Below, in pieces: positions 8,242 through 16,707 of a stretch of 38,878 nt of DNA. Under the pieces are notes generated by a model, which was not told where the DNA came from, did no database searches, and saw only the letters and a program-made list of their open reading frames with translations. Source of the DNA: Rhodothermales bacterium (GTDB taxonomy: Bacteria > Bacteroidota > Rhodothermia > Rhodothermales > Bin80); contig JAJECV010000145.1 in the NCBI GenBank assembly GCA_022821875.1, forward strand, positions 1 through 38,878. The letters run 5' to 3'. Position 1 is the first letter of the stretch. Every line of letters starts with the position of its first letter. The position numbers were made by a program, and so were the translations under genes.

Positions 8242-9165
8242 TTATTGAAACAACCGCCGGATTGCCTCCCGCTGCTGTGCATGTTTTTTTGGTTGCTCCT
8301 TTTTGAGCCTTCCCAGATTCAGCAGTTTCCAGCGAACCGCGGGCAAATTTACAGCATCGGGGAATCCAATCAATCCGAAGTCCGGCTCCACATCATGGAG
8401 TGAAATCAGGAAGGTTTCAACTTCATCTGTAAATCTTGATCGAATATCTTCATGTAGCCGAAGGCCAGTTTCCGTCAGCGCTTTTAGCGAAACATTTCGA
8501 AGATCCATCCCCCTGAATTCCTCGTTGTAATATTCTTCTGCGACCGGTCGAGTTGGTGATATCGATTCATGTATTGTTTTTCTTGAGGATGCGACATATA
8601 CAAGAAGTACTCGGAAGAGCTGATCGGATATCCCTTCGTTCTCATAAAGCACCATGACATCAAACAGGTCTCGCGGATGTTTACGTTCAAGTGCTGCGCA
8701 GATCTTTCCACCATATACATCTTCAAAGGATACCAACTTCATGGTCACCGAGTTGAACTGTTCATTTGCAGCATTCGTCGTCTTCATTAGACGAAATGGC
8801 CTCACGGTGCCTCGTGCTATAGTGGATGTCTCAATTTTTATATCCACCTCGTCGCGTATTACATAGATTTGAGGGAGTCCAGTTCTTTGATTTGGATATC
8901 GTTTTGCAATGATTCCAGCATGCCTGCCCAGAATGGCGCTCGTAATGCGGTTAAATGCATGATCAATGTTTTTTAGCGCCGGTGCACGGTCCGTGATTGG
9001 CAGCCATGTGAGATCAATATCCACGGAATATCTTGGCATATCCTGATAAAACATATTGATGGCAGTGCCCCCCTTGAGTGCAAGGTCTGATTCCTCTGCG
9101 ACGGTTGGTAGAACCTCCATCAGCAACTGAACCTGTTTTCTGTAGTAGTCAAAAGATGCAGTCAT
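8242..9165 (-). CDS. AbiEii-type toxin, nucleotidyltransferase (intact)
   Basis: 307 aa member of the AbiEii/AbiGii toxin family, the toxin of AbiE type IV toxin-antitoxin systems that act in phage abortive infection. Motif I is complete: GGTAINMF at residues 32-39 followed by SVDID with D49 and D51. Downstream, IKIETS, then GGKICAALERKHPRDLFDV provides the conserved Lys and R-D..D residues of the family. The ATG lies inside the 3' end of the antitoxin gene (17-base overlap), so the two are translationally coupled with the antitoxin made first. Related toxins transfer nucleotides, in some cases to tRNA; the target here cannot be read from sequence. A diverged, motif-I-defective paralogue follows at 7073-7993. 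Confidence 0.87.
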   Translation of the reverse strand: MTASFDYYRKQVQLLMEVLPTVAEESDLALKGGTAINMFYQDMPRYSVDIDLTWLPITDRAPALKNIDHAFNRITSAILGRHAGIIAKRYPNQRTGLPQIYVIRDEVDIKIETSTIARGTVRPFRLMKTTNAANEQFNSVTMKLVSFEDVYGGKICAALERKHPRDLFDVMVLYENEGISDQLFRVLLVYVASSRKTIHESISPTRPVAEEYYNEEFRGMDLRNVSLKALTETGLRLHEDIRSRFTDEVETFLISLHDVEPDFGLIGFPDAVNLPAVRWKLLNLGRLKKEQPKKHAQQREAIRRLFQ

Positions 9166-9994
9166 CTACGTAGGATGTATCCACGATAAAGTCTGGAAGG
9201 GAGATGTGATAGGTGGAATGAAATTTTCCGCCTGGTACAAGTATGCGTGGCCCACTACCAAAATCAATCTGTTTGGGGTCAAGAAATTTTAACCAGTCAA
9301 AATTTTTCCGTTCGGCATAAACGAAAAACAGCCGCCGAACCTTAACACTGCGGCAAACCTTTAAGAGTCTCATGAGTAGTTGTGGTCTTAAATCCATCAG
9401 ATTCTCAAAGATCAGGTCCACATATTCAAAACTTAGGTTGTCTGGTAATTGGGCAATCATCTCAAGGATAGCACGTTCTGGACAGGATGCCTTTATTGGC
9501 CAACTCCATATACCTGATGTCCAAATTTCTTTGTAGGTGACAGGATGACTGTTAACAATCCCAACCGGATTTTTGCCAAATAGAGTAGACTTATGCGATA
9601 CGATCTTGTCTGTTGTAGGAAGACGTTTTAGCCAAGAGGGTACGTCTCCGTACAAATGAATCCTCTGTCCCTCTCCTATCCACCCATAATGGGCATGGCC
9701 GGCATGGTTTAGAGCATTTCTGTGACCTAAGTGTACATTATACCTCATCAGTTGTTGGAGCGATACAAGGACGGTCGGCCAGGACAGCCTTGGATCATCA
9801 TGTGCATTTTGTGGCAGTGTGCGACGATACACGCCGTGTATGACCCGCTCAAGCCATCCCTGATGGACATAGCGGTGTATAGAACTTGAGTCCGCCCCCC
9901 TTGCTTTCAACCATGCCGTATCCACGATGAACCCTGGGGGGATGTCATCAACAAGATTTTTTAATCTTGGTGTTATTTGTCGCTTATTGTTCAT
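9149..9994 (-). CDS. AbiEi-type antitoxin of the intact module
   Basis: 281 aa. The N-terminal part (about residues 8-75) looks like the winged-helix AbiEi antitoxin domain: PPGFIVDTAWLKARG, then IHRYVHQGWLERVIHGVYRR. The rest is the AbiEi C-terminal domain, ending GPRILVPGGKFHSTYHISLP. Such antitoxins neutralise the toxin without a stable complex and repress their own promoter. The gene overlaps its toxin by 17 bases. It is a clear paralogue of the antitoxin at 10257-11102, of identical length and with the same C-terminal motif. About 40 bases upstream of its ATG is a 62-base segment shared with the leader of that paralogue, a good candidate for promoter plus autoregulatory operator. Confidence 0.85.
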   Translation of the reverse strand: MNNKRQITPRLKNLVDDIPPGFIVDTAWLKARGADSSSIHRYVHQGWLERVIHGVYRRTLPQNAHDDPRLSWPTVLVSLQQLMRYNVHLGHRNALNHAGHAHYGWIGEGQRIHLYGDVPSWLKRLPTTDKIVSHKSTLFGKNPVGIVNSHPVTYKEIWTSGIWSWPIKASCPERAILEMIAQLPDNLSFEYVDLIFENLMDLRPQLLMRLLKVCRSVKVRRLFFVYAERKNFDWLKFLDPKQIDFGSGPRILVPGGKFHSTYHISLPDFIVDTSYVDDCIF

Positions 9995-10034
9995 GGAATC
10001 TATTAGATTTTAAAATTTTTTATGAAAATCCATT

Positions 10035-10096
10035 AAAAAATTCCCTGAAAAGTGTCTTCTGTCCATTAAAATCATTTAAAATCAAAATTGTTCCAG
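10035..10096 (-). promoter_or_regulatory. Duplicated AbiE leader, copy next to the intact module
   Basis: AT-rich segment 40 bases upstream of the antitoxin ATG (9994). It aligns with 11143-11204 upstream of the other antitoxin over 62 bases with a one-base gap, sharing blocks such as TCCATTAA and AAAATCAAAAT on the plus strand, at the same distance from the start codon. On the coding strand TTTTAATGGA occurs twice about 31 bases apart around this segment. Promoter and operator function is inferred from conservation and position. Confidence 0.5.
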
Positions 10097-10168
10097 ATTC
10101 AAGTCAAGATGGTGATCGAGCTAAGACAAACGGCCAGTGGCCTGGCTCTACAGGTCGGATAGAGCATA

Positions 10169-10273
10169 TCAATGATCGTATGACTCTATGTGTATGCATG
10201 AACTCCCTCTGATGGTTGCGAGCGTCTCCAGCATCCGCTGAACTGGACTGAAATCTTTAGAATTCACATTCAT
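10169..10273 (-). pseudogene. Stub of an AbiEii toxin gene after the first antitoxin
   Basis: An ATG at 10273-10271 overlaps the antitoxin stop in exactly the register used by the intact module (GATGAMTGY... then stop). The 34-codon frame begins MNVNSKDFSPVQRMLETLA; its DFSPVQRMLETLATI segment aligns with DYYRKQVQLLMEVLPTV of the intact toxin. Homology stops before the GGT motif, and the leader of the next antitoxin gene begins shortly after. This is the 5' remnant of a toxin gene lost by deletion. Confidence 0.6.
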
Positions 10274-11102
10274 CTTCGTAGGAAGTATCTACGAAGAGCT
10301 CTGGAAGGGAGATATGATAAGTGGGGTGAAATTTTCCACCCGGAACCAATGCACGCGGTCCGCTGCCCAGATCAAATTGATCAACGTCCAGATCTTCGCG
10401 CCAGGGGTGTTGATATAGATCTGCAAAGACAAAGAACAGCCTGCGCACCTTCACACTGCGGCATGCTTTCAGGAGTGCGATGAGAAGGTGTGGACGCAGT
10501 CCATCCAGTCTTCCGAAAACATATTCGATAAACTCAAAATCGGGGTTACCTCCCAGTTCATACATCAATTCAAAGAGGGCACGTTCCCTGCATGACACTT
10601 TCATTGGCCACCCCCAAACCCGAACCGTCCAGGTGATTTCCCGTTGTGGGGAAGTACGGTCAACAATCCCCACCGGGTCATCCCCAAATAGTGTAGACTT
10701 ATGCAAGATGATTTTATCAATTGTAGGGAGGCGCTTCAGCCAGGATGGTGCATTGCCGTAGAAATGGATGCGCTGTGATATTCCCATCCATTCATACGGG
10801 ATGCGTCCGGCGTATTTGAGGGCACTGATTCCACCAAGGTGTACGCTATGTCCCATGAGTTGTTGAAGCGACACGAGTACTGCCTCCCAGGATAGCTTGC
10901 GGCGGTTCGGAAGATCTTTTGGCACTGGGCGAAGATAAACCCCGCGAATAATGCGCTCAAGCCATCCTTGACCGACATAGTAATGGATAGACTTTGAGTC
11001 AATCCCTCTTGCACTCAGCCACGCCGTATCTATGATGAATCCCGGCGGGAGGTCATTCAGGAGATATTTCAGTCTTGGTGTTCGGGTTTGTTTTTTATCC
11101 AT
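10257..11102 (-). CDS. AbiEi-type antitoxin paralogue, orphaned from its toxin
   Basis: 281 aa, the same length as the antitoxin at 9149-9994 and similar throughout: PPGFIIDTAWLSARG, YYVGQGWLERIIRGVYLR, VSLQQLMGHSVHLGG, GGKFHPTYHISLP. It has the N-terminal winged-helix domain and C-terminal AbiEi domain. It is the first gene of the island and has its own leader (11143-11204). Its 3' end is followed not by a complete toxin gene but by a short stub (10169-10273). The protein looks intact, so it may still repress the AbiE promoters or counter the toxin-like genes downstream. Whether it cross-protects against the intact toxin cannot be judged from sequence. Confidence 0.83.
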   Translation of the reverse strand: MDKKQTRTPRLKYLLNDLPPGFIIDTAWLSARGIDSKSIHYYVGQGWLERIIRGVYLRPVPKDLPNRRKLSWEAVLVSLQQLMGHSVHLGGISALKYAGRIPYEWMGISQRIHFYGNAPSWLKRLPTIDKIILHKSTLFGDDPVGIVDRTSPQREITWTVRVWGWPMKVSCRERALFELMYELGGNPDFEFIEYVFGRLDGLRPHLLIALLKACRSVKVRRLFFVFADLYQHPWREDLDVDQFDLGSGPRALVPGGKFHPTYHISLPELFVDTSYEDECEF

Positions 11103-11142
11103 CTAATTAGACGAAAACAAAAATAATTCTCGGCAATTTATT

Positions 11143-11204
11143 GGAAAATTCTCGAAAAAATGTCGTATATCCATTAATATAAGAAAAAATCAAAATAGTT
11201 TCAG
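11143..11204 (-). promoter_or_regulatory. Duplicated AbiE leader, copy in front of the first antitoxin
   Basis: 62-base AT-rich segment 40 bases upstream of the ATG at 11102, homologous to 10035-10096. On the coding strand it contains TTTTGATTTTTTCTTATATTAATGGA. Its retention in two copies at identical spacing suggests promoter plus autorepression site for AbiEi, by analogy with other AbiE systems. No perfect inverted repeat was recognised. Confidence 0.5.
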
Positions 11205-11541
11205 TTTCCGTGATACACTCCCTTCGTTTTAGCGACAACCCCGATGAACGTCAGTCGCTCCCCCGTGGCTGGAAATTATCTCTTTATGGTAGCCCCGGTT
11301 ACACTCAATACCCTGGATGCAGGAGGTGTCGGAGGGGGCAATCATGGAGCCTGTTGCGGTGAGATCAATAGGGTATGCATGCACGGAGCAATAATAGGTC
11401 GCAGAATCCGTGATATTGAATCTGTCTGGACTACCATGATCGGTGTGCTGAGACACTGTGGAATTTCTCTTTTGCGCAATCAGGGCTCAGTGATTGCGTC
11501 CTGCAGTGGGATCCACGGCCGGGAAGCTAACGCCTGAATGG
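11205..11541. other. Intergenic region, nothing recognised
   Basis: 337 bases between the AbiE leader and the 3' end of the DUF1501 gene. Open frames on both strands (for example 11244-11537 plus, 11229-11456 minus) have no recognisable motif, and their composition gives no support for coding. Base composition returns to that of the rest of the chromosome here, so the right border of the AT-rich AbiE island lies near 11205. Confidence 0.5.
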
Positions 11542-12996
11542 CTAGGTCAGAAGGTCATGGACAACATTCCCGAAAACATCCGTCAGGCGGTAGCGCCGTC
11601 CTTGATGCCGGAAGGTTAGACGCTCATGGTCAACCCCAAGAAGATGCAGAATGGTTGCCTGAAAATCATGTACATGCACGGGGTCCCGCGCAATATTGTA
11701 TCCGAGTTCGTCGGTCTCGCCGTAGGAGAACCCTTTCTTGATTCCGCCGCCCGTCATCCACAATGTAAAACAGCGCGGATGGTGATCCCGCCCAAACCCT
11801 TCTCTGGTCAAGCGTCCCTGTGAGTAATTGGTCCGCCCAAATTCGCCGCCCCAGATAACGAGCGTATCCTCCAGCAGTCCGCGCTGCTTCAGATCCAGAA
11901 CCAGTGCGGCCGAGGCCTGGTCCGTTTCTCTGGCCTGATTCTGGATCGCACCATAGAGGCCGCCATGGTGGTCCCATCCCTGGTGGTAGAGCTGGATAAA
12001 GCGAACTCCGCGCTCGGCCAGTCGCCGAGCCAGAAGGCAGTTGGCGGCAAAGGTGCCCGCCTCTCTGGCATCCTCCCCGTAGAGCGTAAAGGTTGAATCG
12101 GTCTCATCCTCAATGGCCGTAACTTCCGGTACGGAGGTCTGCATACGGAAGGCCATCTCGTACTGTGCGATCTTGGTTTCAATCTCAGGATCCTGGAGCT
12201 TCTCCAGTTGTAATTCCTGGAGTTCACGCAATGCACGCATATGCCGCTCACGATCCCCCTGGGTAATCCCGGGAGGATTGCTCAGATAAAGCACGGGGTC
12301 TTTTCCGGCACGGAACTGGACTCCCTGATGTCTTGAGGGCAAAAACCCGTTCCCCCATAGTCTGGAGTACAGCGGCTGTCCCATCTTGTCTTTGGTGACC
12401 AGTACCACGAACGAGGGTAAGTTGGCATTCTCGCTCCCCAGACCATAGCTCAGCCATGAACCCATTGAAGGCCGGCCGGGCTGCTGTGCACCGCTTTGCA
12501 GGAAGGTGATTGCAGGGTCATGATTGATCGCATCCGTATACATGGAATGAACAAAACAGAGTTCATCCACCACCTGAGAGGTGTAGGGCATCAGATCACT
12601 GATCCAGACACCGCTATCCCCGTGCTGTGCAAAGGAGAAAGGGGATTGCACCATCGGGAAGCTCTTCTGGCCCGCTGTCATGCCGGTCAGTCGCTGCATG
12701 CCCCGCACCGATGGTGGCAATTCCTCCCCATGCTGAGATTCCAGAGCAGGCTTATAGTCAAAGAGATCCAATTGTGAGGGTGCCCCGCTTTGCAGCAGGT
12801 AAATCACGCGCTTGACCCGTGCGGGAAAATGTGTAGTTCCAAGGATTCCCGGTACGGGATCCCCGCTGATCTGTGCACCGGTGGCCGATACTGGATTGAG
12901 AAGTGAAGTCAGTGCTGCCGCACCCAGCCCGAGCGTCGTTCGCGTCAGAAAATCCCGGCGGGTATACTGCTGATCATAATTGTGACATTCGTGCAT
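11542..12996 (-). CDS. DUF1501 domain protein with Tat signal
   Basis: 484 aa. The N-terminus carries a twin-arginine export signal (TRRDFLTRTTLGLGAAAL, about residues 12-29), so the protein is exported folded. The body is a DUF1501 domain, with characteristic stretches such as VIYLLQSGAPSQLDLFDYKP, SWLSYGLGSEN, IQLYHQGWDHH, IWGGEFGRT and GRDHHPRCFTLWMTGGG. DUF1501 has an alkaline-phosphatase/sulfatase-like fold and is usually encoded beside DUF1553/DUF1549 cytochrome-type proteins; no exact reaction is established. The upstream DUF1553-type gene ends only 8 bases before this ATG, so the two form an operon. These pairs are best known from Planctomycetes and Verrucomicrobia but also occur in Bacteroidota that use complex polysaccharides. 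Confidence 0.88.
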   Translation of the reverse strand: MHECHNYDQQYTRRDFLTRTTLGLGAAALTSLLNPVSATGAQISGDPVPGILGTTHFPARVKRVIYLLQSGAPSQLDLFDYKPALESQHGEELPPSVRGMQRLTGMTAGQKSFPMVQSPFSFAQHGDSGVWISDLMPYTSQVVDELCFVHSMYTDAINHDPAITFLQSGAQQPGRPSMGSWLSYGLGSENANLPSFVVLVTKDKMGQPLYSRLWGNGFLPSRHQGVQFRAGKDPVLYLSNPPGITQGDRERHMRALRELQELQLEKLQDPEIETKIAQYEMAFRMQTSVPEVTAIEDETDSTFTLYGEDAREAGTFAANCLLARRLAERGVRFIQLYHQGWDHHGGLYGAIQNQARETDQASAALVLDLKQRGLLEDTLVIWGGEFGRTNYSQGRLTREGFGRDHHPRCFTLWMTGGGIKKGFSYGETDELGYNIARDPVHVHDFQATILHLLGVDHERLTFRHQGRRYRLTDVFGNVVHDLLT

Positions 12997-13004
12997 GGCG
13001 GTTT

Positions 13005-16000
13005 TTAACGTTTGGTATAGGCTTCATCATGGTTCAGGATAAGCTGTGCAACCATGGTTAATGCAGCCGTATTCGTGCGATCAAGGGATGCATCTGCAAC
13101 CAGTTCCCCAACAGCAAAAAGGGAGTCGATGTCGGAAGGACGTTCACGAAAGCGTTCCTGCTCCTCTGTGTACAGGTCGGTCATGAGTTTGACTTCCTTG
13201 CCACTGGGACGGCGCCCGGTCGCAAGCCGGAAACCATGCTCCACCTGGAGGGCTGGATCCCCGGGGAGCTCACGCTGGACACGTTCGGCCAGTGCGCGTG
13301 ATGCTTCAACAAATTGTGGATCATTCAGGAGGACCAGTGCCTGAAGCGGGGTGTTGGTGTTCTGACGCCGTACAAAACAGGTGGACCGGTCTGGTGCATC
13401 GAAAACCAGCATGGTTGGCGGCGGGGAGGTCCGCCGGATAAACGTATACAGACTGCGGCGATAGAGTGCCTCGCCCTCGTCCTGCTGATAGCGAAGCAGA
13501 AATTGCGAAAAATTTCCTTTCTCAATCCATAACCCTGGGGGCTGATAGGGTTTCACACTTGGGCCGCCGACCTGATGGACCAGCAGGCCGCTCGCAGCCA
13601 AGGCATTATCCCGGATCATTTCCGCACTCAGTCGATGGCGGGGGCCTCTGGCAAGAAGTGCATTCGCCGGATCCAGTTCCTGTAGCCCGGGGGATGCAAG
13701 GCTGGATTGACGATAGGTGGAACTCATGACCATTGATTTGACGAGCGCCTTGAGATCGTAGCCGTCGTTTACAAACGAGACGGCCAGATAATCCAGTAGT
13801 GCCGGGTGTGAGGGCAGTGCACCCTGATACCCGAAGTCTTCCGGCGTAGATACGAGTCCCTGTTCAAAGAACATCATCCAGTACCGATTCACTGTGACGC
13901 GTGCAGTCAGTGGTTGTTCAGGCCTGAAAAGCCACTCGGCGAATCCGAGGCGGGTAGGAGGCACATGATCCGGCAGGCTGCCAAGGACGGACGGGGTTCC
14001 CGGGGAAACCAGTTCACGAGGTTGATCATAGAGACCGCGCTCAAGGACATGGGTGGCCCTTGGCTCATCCATCTCTTCCATCACCATGACCTCCATTATT
14101 TCGTTGACTGCCGCCTCCTCATCTGCCCGCGCTTCCCTGAGTTTCTGCAGCAGTCTCTGGTAGGGATGATCGTAGTAATTTAAAAATACAGATAACTCAT
14201 CCCCTTGTACGGAGGTATGGGCCAGCGTTGCGATGTCAGAGTCTGTGAGTTGCCGGGCATAGATTCTTAACTCATCCATGTCTCCCAGAAAGATGCCGTC
14301 ATCGCCCCCGAATGCCCGGTAACTCCGCCCGATACGCAGTGGCCGGCTGGTGAGACGATAGAGTCCATCTACCGGCAGGATGCTCTTATAGAGATGATCA
14401 TATTCAATCCTGACCGGAACCTGCTGTCCCTGCAAATAAAGTTGAACACCGCTCGCCTGACTTGATCCGTCATACGTGAATGCGACATGTGTCCAGTCGT
14501 CAACTGCAACCGGTGTTTCGGAACGGATGTGGAGGTAATTATGTGGAAGTGCGTGAATGAGCCGGACGGACAGATGATTCAGACCGTCAAGGTATACCTC
14601 CCAGCCGCGCCAGTAGGTATTCTTGTGGAATGCATTGCCCACAATTCTTGTATAGGCCCCCAATGTGTCGGGGCGGATCCAGACGGTGACGGAAAATGGA
14701 TCAATCCGCTCAAAATTTCCTGCTTCTGCAACCTCAAGGAAATCGTAGTCGCTGTCAAAATTCACGGCATTGCCTGACAGGCCGTCAACCAAAGTCAGAG
14801 TGCCCCCTCCGATTTTGCCCTCTTTACCGTTCGGTGCCCTGTTTGGGGTTGCATCGCTTGACACCTGGTCAAACGGGAAATACGTAGCCAGTTTGACATC
14901 AAGTGCATTTGCAGGCATTTGCACCTCTAAATGCAGCGCTTTCCGGCGAATTTCCCTGGATCTTGTGCCCAACGCGGTCTCCAGTTCGTGAATTCGGTCA
15001 CGCTTTTCCTGAAGTATGGCTTCCTCATCAGGGGTGGGAATCATGAGCAGTGGTCCTGCATTGCCATCATCCCCCGTCATCCCCAGTTCATTTATGTTGT
15101 TGAAGAATGCAGAGAGCTGAAAGTATTCTGCCTGAGATACAGGATCAAATTTATGATCATGACAGCGTGCACATTCCATGGTGAGTCCCAGGAATGCCCG
15201 TGACGTTGTATTTGTACGGTCGGCGACATATTCCAGTCGATACTCTTCGTCAATGACACCGCCTTCAGCGGTCATGGGGTGGTTCCGATGAAATCCGGTC
15301 GCCAGAATCTGTTCGCGGGATGCATTCGGCAGCAGATCACCGGCCAGCTGCCAGATCACGAACTGGTCGTAAGGCATATTTTCGTTGAAAGCCTGGATGA
15401 CCCAGTCTCTCCAGGGCCACATCGTCCGGATCCCGTCTGCATGGTAGCCGTGGCTGTCGGCATATCGGGAAAGATCCATCCATTCGGTAGCCATACGTTC
15501 TCCGTAGGCATCCGAGCCCAGGAGGCGATCTACGACACGCTCATAACCACCCGGTGCAGGATCGTTCAGAAAACTGTCTATTTCTTCAAGTGTTGGAGGC
15601 AGTCCGGTCAGGTCAAGGGTTACCCGGCGTAACAGTCGTTCACGATCTGCTTCTCGGGAAGGATTGAGGCTTTCCCTCTCAATGCGCGCCAGTACGAAAC
15701 GGTCAATGTCATTTCTGGGCCATGTTGCATTTTGCACCGAAGGGAGTGGAGGCAGTGTGGGTGGAATGAATGCCCAGTGAGGCTTCCATTCGGCACCCTG
15801 CTTGATCCAGCGATCAATCAGGGCGATTTCGTAATCGGACAGGGTCAGATTAGATTCAGGCGGGGGCATAACGGTTTCGGGATCACGGGATGTGATACGG
15901 CGCATCAGTTCACTGCGTCCCGGCCTCTTCGGTACAACTGCACGACCGCCGGATTGCAGTTCAGTTACGAGTACCCCTTCTTCGGTATGCAGATGCAGGT

Positions 16001-16271
16001 CCGCTTCCCGTGCGTTGTCATCCGGGCCATGGCAGGCGTAGCATCGATCCGACAATAGCGGTTGAATATGAAAATTGTAATCCACATGATCGGGGAGTTG
16101 GGTATGCAGATCAGGATATGATTCAAGTCTGGAGGAGCAGGCTCCAACCAACAGCAGGAGGCAGATCAGGATGACATGTACTGGGGATTCACCACCTGTC
16201 CGTGCGGGCAAATGGCGGGCATTAGTGAGGCCTGATCGCATATTCGCAGAAAAATCGTAGGGTATAGGCAT
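13005..16271 (-). CDS. Cytochrome-c / DUF1549 / LamG / DUF1553 lipoprotein
   Basis: About 1088 aa. A hydrophobic stretch ending LLLLVGAC-SS is a lipobox, predicting an outer-membrane or periplasmic lipoprotein. It is followed by a planctomycete-type cytochrome c domain with the haem motif CYACH, then DUF1549 (DRFVLARIE..., MATEWMDLSRYADSHGY) with a second CxxCH (CARCHDHKFDP). A LamG-like jelly-roll sits in the middle (from about ATYFPFDQV to DMDELRIYARQLTDSDI), and a C-terminal DUF1553 domain (TARVTVNRYWMMFFEQGLV, LDYLAVSF, NTPLQALVLLNDPQFVEASR) closes the protein. The frame opens at a TTG (16283); the ATG at 16271 is used here, and an ATG at 16241 would give a shorter, more normal signal peptide. 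The gene is in an operon with the DUF1501 gene. Redox-assisted attack on polysaccharide or glycoconjugate is often suggested for the family but is not established. Confidence 0.87.
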   Translation of the reverse strand: MPIPYDFSANMRSGLTNARHLPARTGGESPVHVILICLLLLVGACSSRLESYPDLHTQLPDHVDYNFHIQPLLSDRCYACHGPDDNAREADLHLHTEEGVLVTELQSGGRAVVPKRPGRSELMRRITSRDPETVMPPPESNLTLSDYEIALIDRWIKQGAEWKPHWAFIPPTLPPLPSVQNATWPRNDIDRFVLARIERESLNPSREADRERLLRRVTLDLTGLPPTLEEIDSFLNDPAPGGYERVVDRLLGSDAYGERMATEWMDLSRYADSHGYHADGIRTMWPWRDWVIQAFNENMPYDQFVIWQLAGDLLPNASREQILATGFHRNHPMTAEGGVIDEEYRLEYVADRTNTTSRAFLGLTMECARCHDHKFDPVSQAEYFQLSAFFNNINELGMTGDDGNAGPLLMIPTPDEEAILQEKRDRIHELETALGTRSREIRRKALHLEVQMPANALDVKLATYFPFDQVSSDATPNRAPNGKEGKIGGGTLTLVDGLSGNAVNFDSDYDFLEVAEAGNFERIDPFSVTVWIRPDTLGAYTRIVGNAFHKNTYWRGWEVYLDGLNHLSVRLIHALPHNYLHIRSETPVAVDDWTHVAFTYDGSSQASGVQLYLQGQQVPVRIEYDHLYKSILPVDGLYRLTSRPLRIGRSYRAFGGDDGIFLGDMDELRIYARQLTDSDIATLAHTSVQGDELSVFLNYYDHPYQRLLQKLREARADEEAAVNEIMEVMVMEEMDEPRATHVLERGLYDQPRELVSPGTPSVLGSLPDHVPPTRLGFAEWLFRPEQPLTARVTVNRYWMMFFEQGLVSTPEDFGYQGALPSHPALLDYLAVSFVNDGYDLKALVKSMVMSSTYRQSSLASPGLQELDPANALLARGPRHRLSAEMIRDNALAASGLLVHQVGGPSVKPYQPPGLWIEKGNFSQFLLRYQQDEGEALYRRSLYTFIRRTSPPPTMLVFDAPDRSTCFVRRQNTNTPLQALVLLNDPQFVEASRALAERVQRELPGDPALQVEHGFRLATGRRPSGKEVKLMTDLYTEEQERFRERPSDIDSLFAVGELVADASLDRTNTAALTMVAQLILNHDEAYTKR

Positions 16272-16283
16272 GATCTTCTGCAA

Positions 16284-16707
16284 TAATATAAGATCAAGAC
16301 GGCATTGATGTAGAATTGAAGGGAGAATTGTGTTCAGTGCGGCCGCTGCAACCTCGCATGCAGGATATTTTTGTCATGCCTGAACTTGTCCTCTGGTGAG
16401 GATTGCAGGAGGGAAGTTCAGAGATAAGACACCAATACATCCATTTTGTTTTGCCCGGTTGCCCCGATAACTCACCGGTCATTTTGGTTGCCTTCTGGCT
16501 TCAACGGTTTGACGACCGGTTGTTTCTGAACCCATCGTTTTGGCGTTCAATAGTTCGATGTTTATCCGTCTTGCTGGTCTGCACTGCATCAAAGCCGGGC
16601 GAACATGACACACAGATCTGAATCCCAACGGAAACCTGTGTGCAGATTCTCCTGGTGGTAAGCGCCCCGTAACGTTGCCATATGTGTCTAGCGTCATTGT
16701 TTACGTC
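16284..16707. other. Intergenic region upstream of the DUF1553-DUF1501 operon
   Basis: About 420 bases between the sialidase 3' end and the DUF1553-type gene, both on the minus strand. Short open frames on either strand show no recognisable domain, and no RNA gene was seen. The operon promoter is expected in the left part. The gap suggests the sialidase is transcribed separately from the downstream pair. Confidence 0.45.

Noticed and set aside
11229-11537. Open frames on both strands between the AbiE island and the DUF1501 gene
   Set aside because: No recognisable domain, no supported start, and the two frames contradict each other; treated as non-coding.
16403-16697. Short frames on both strands upstream of the DUF1553-type gene, considered as transposase remnants
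   Set aside because: No motif of any transposase family could be aligned by eye.
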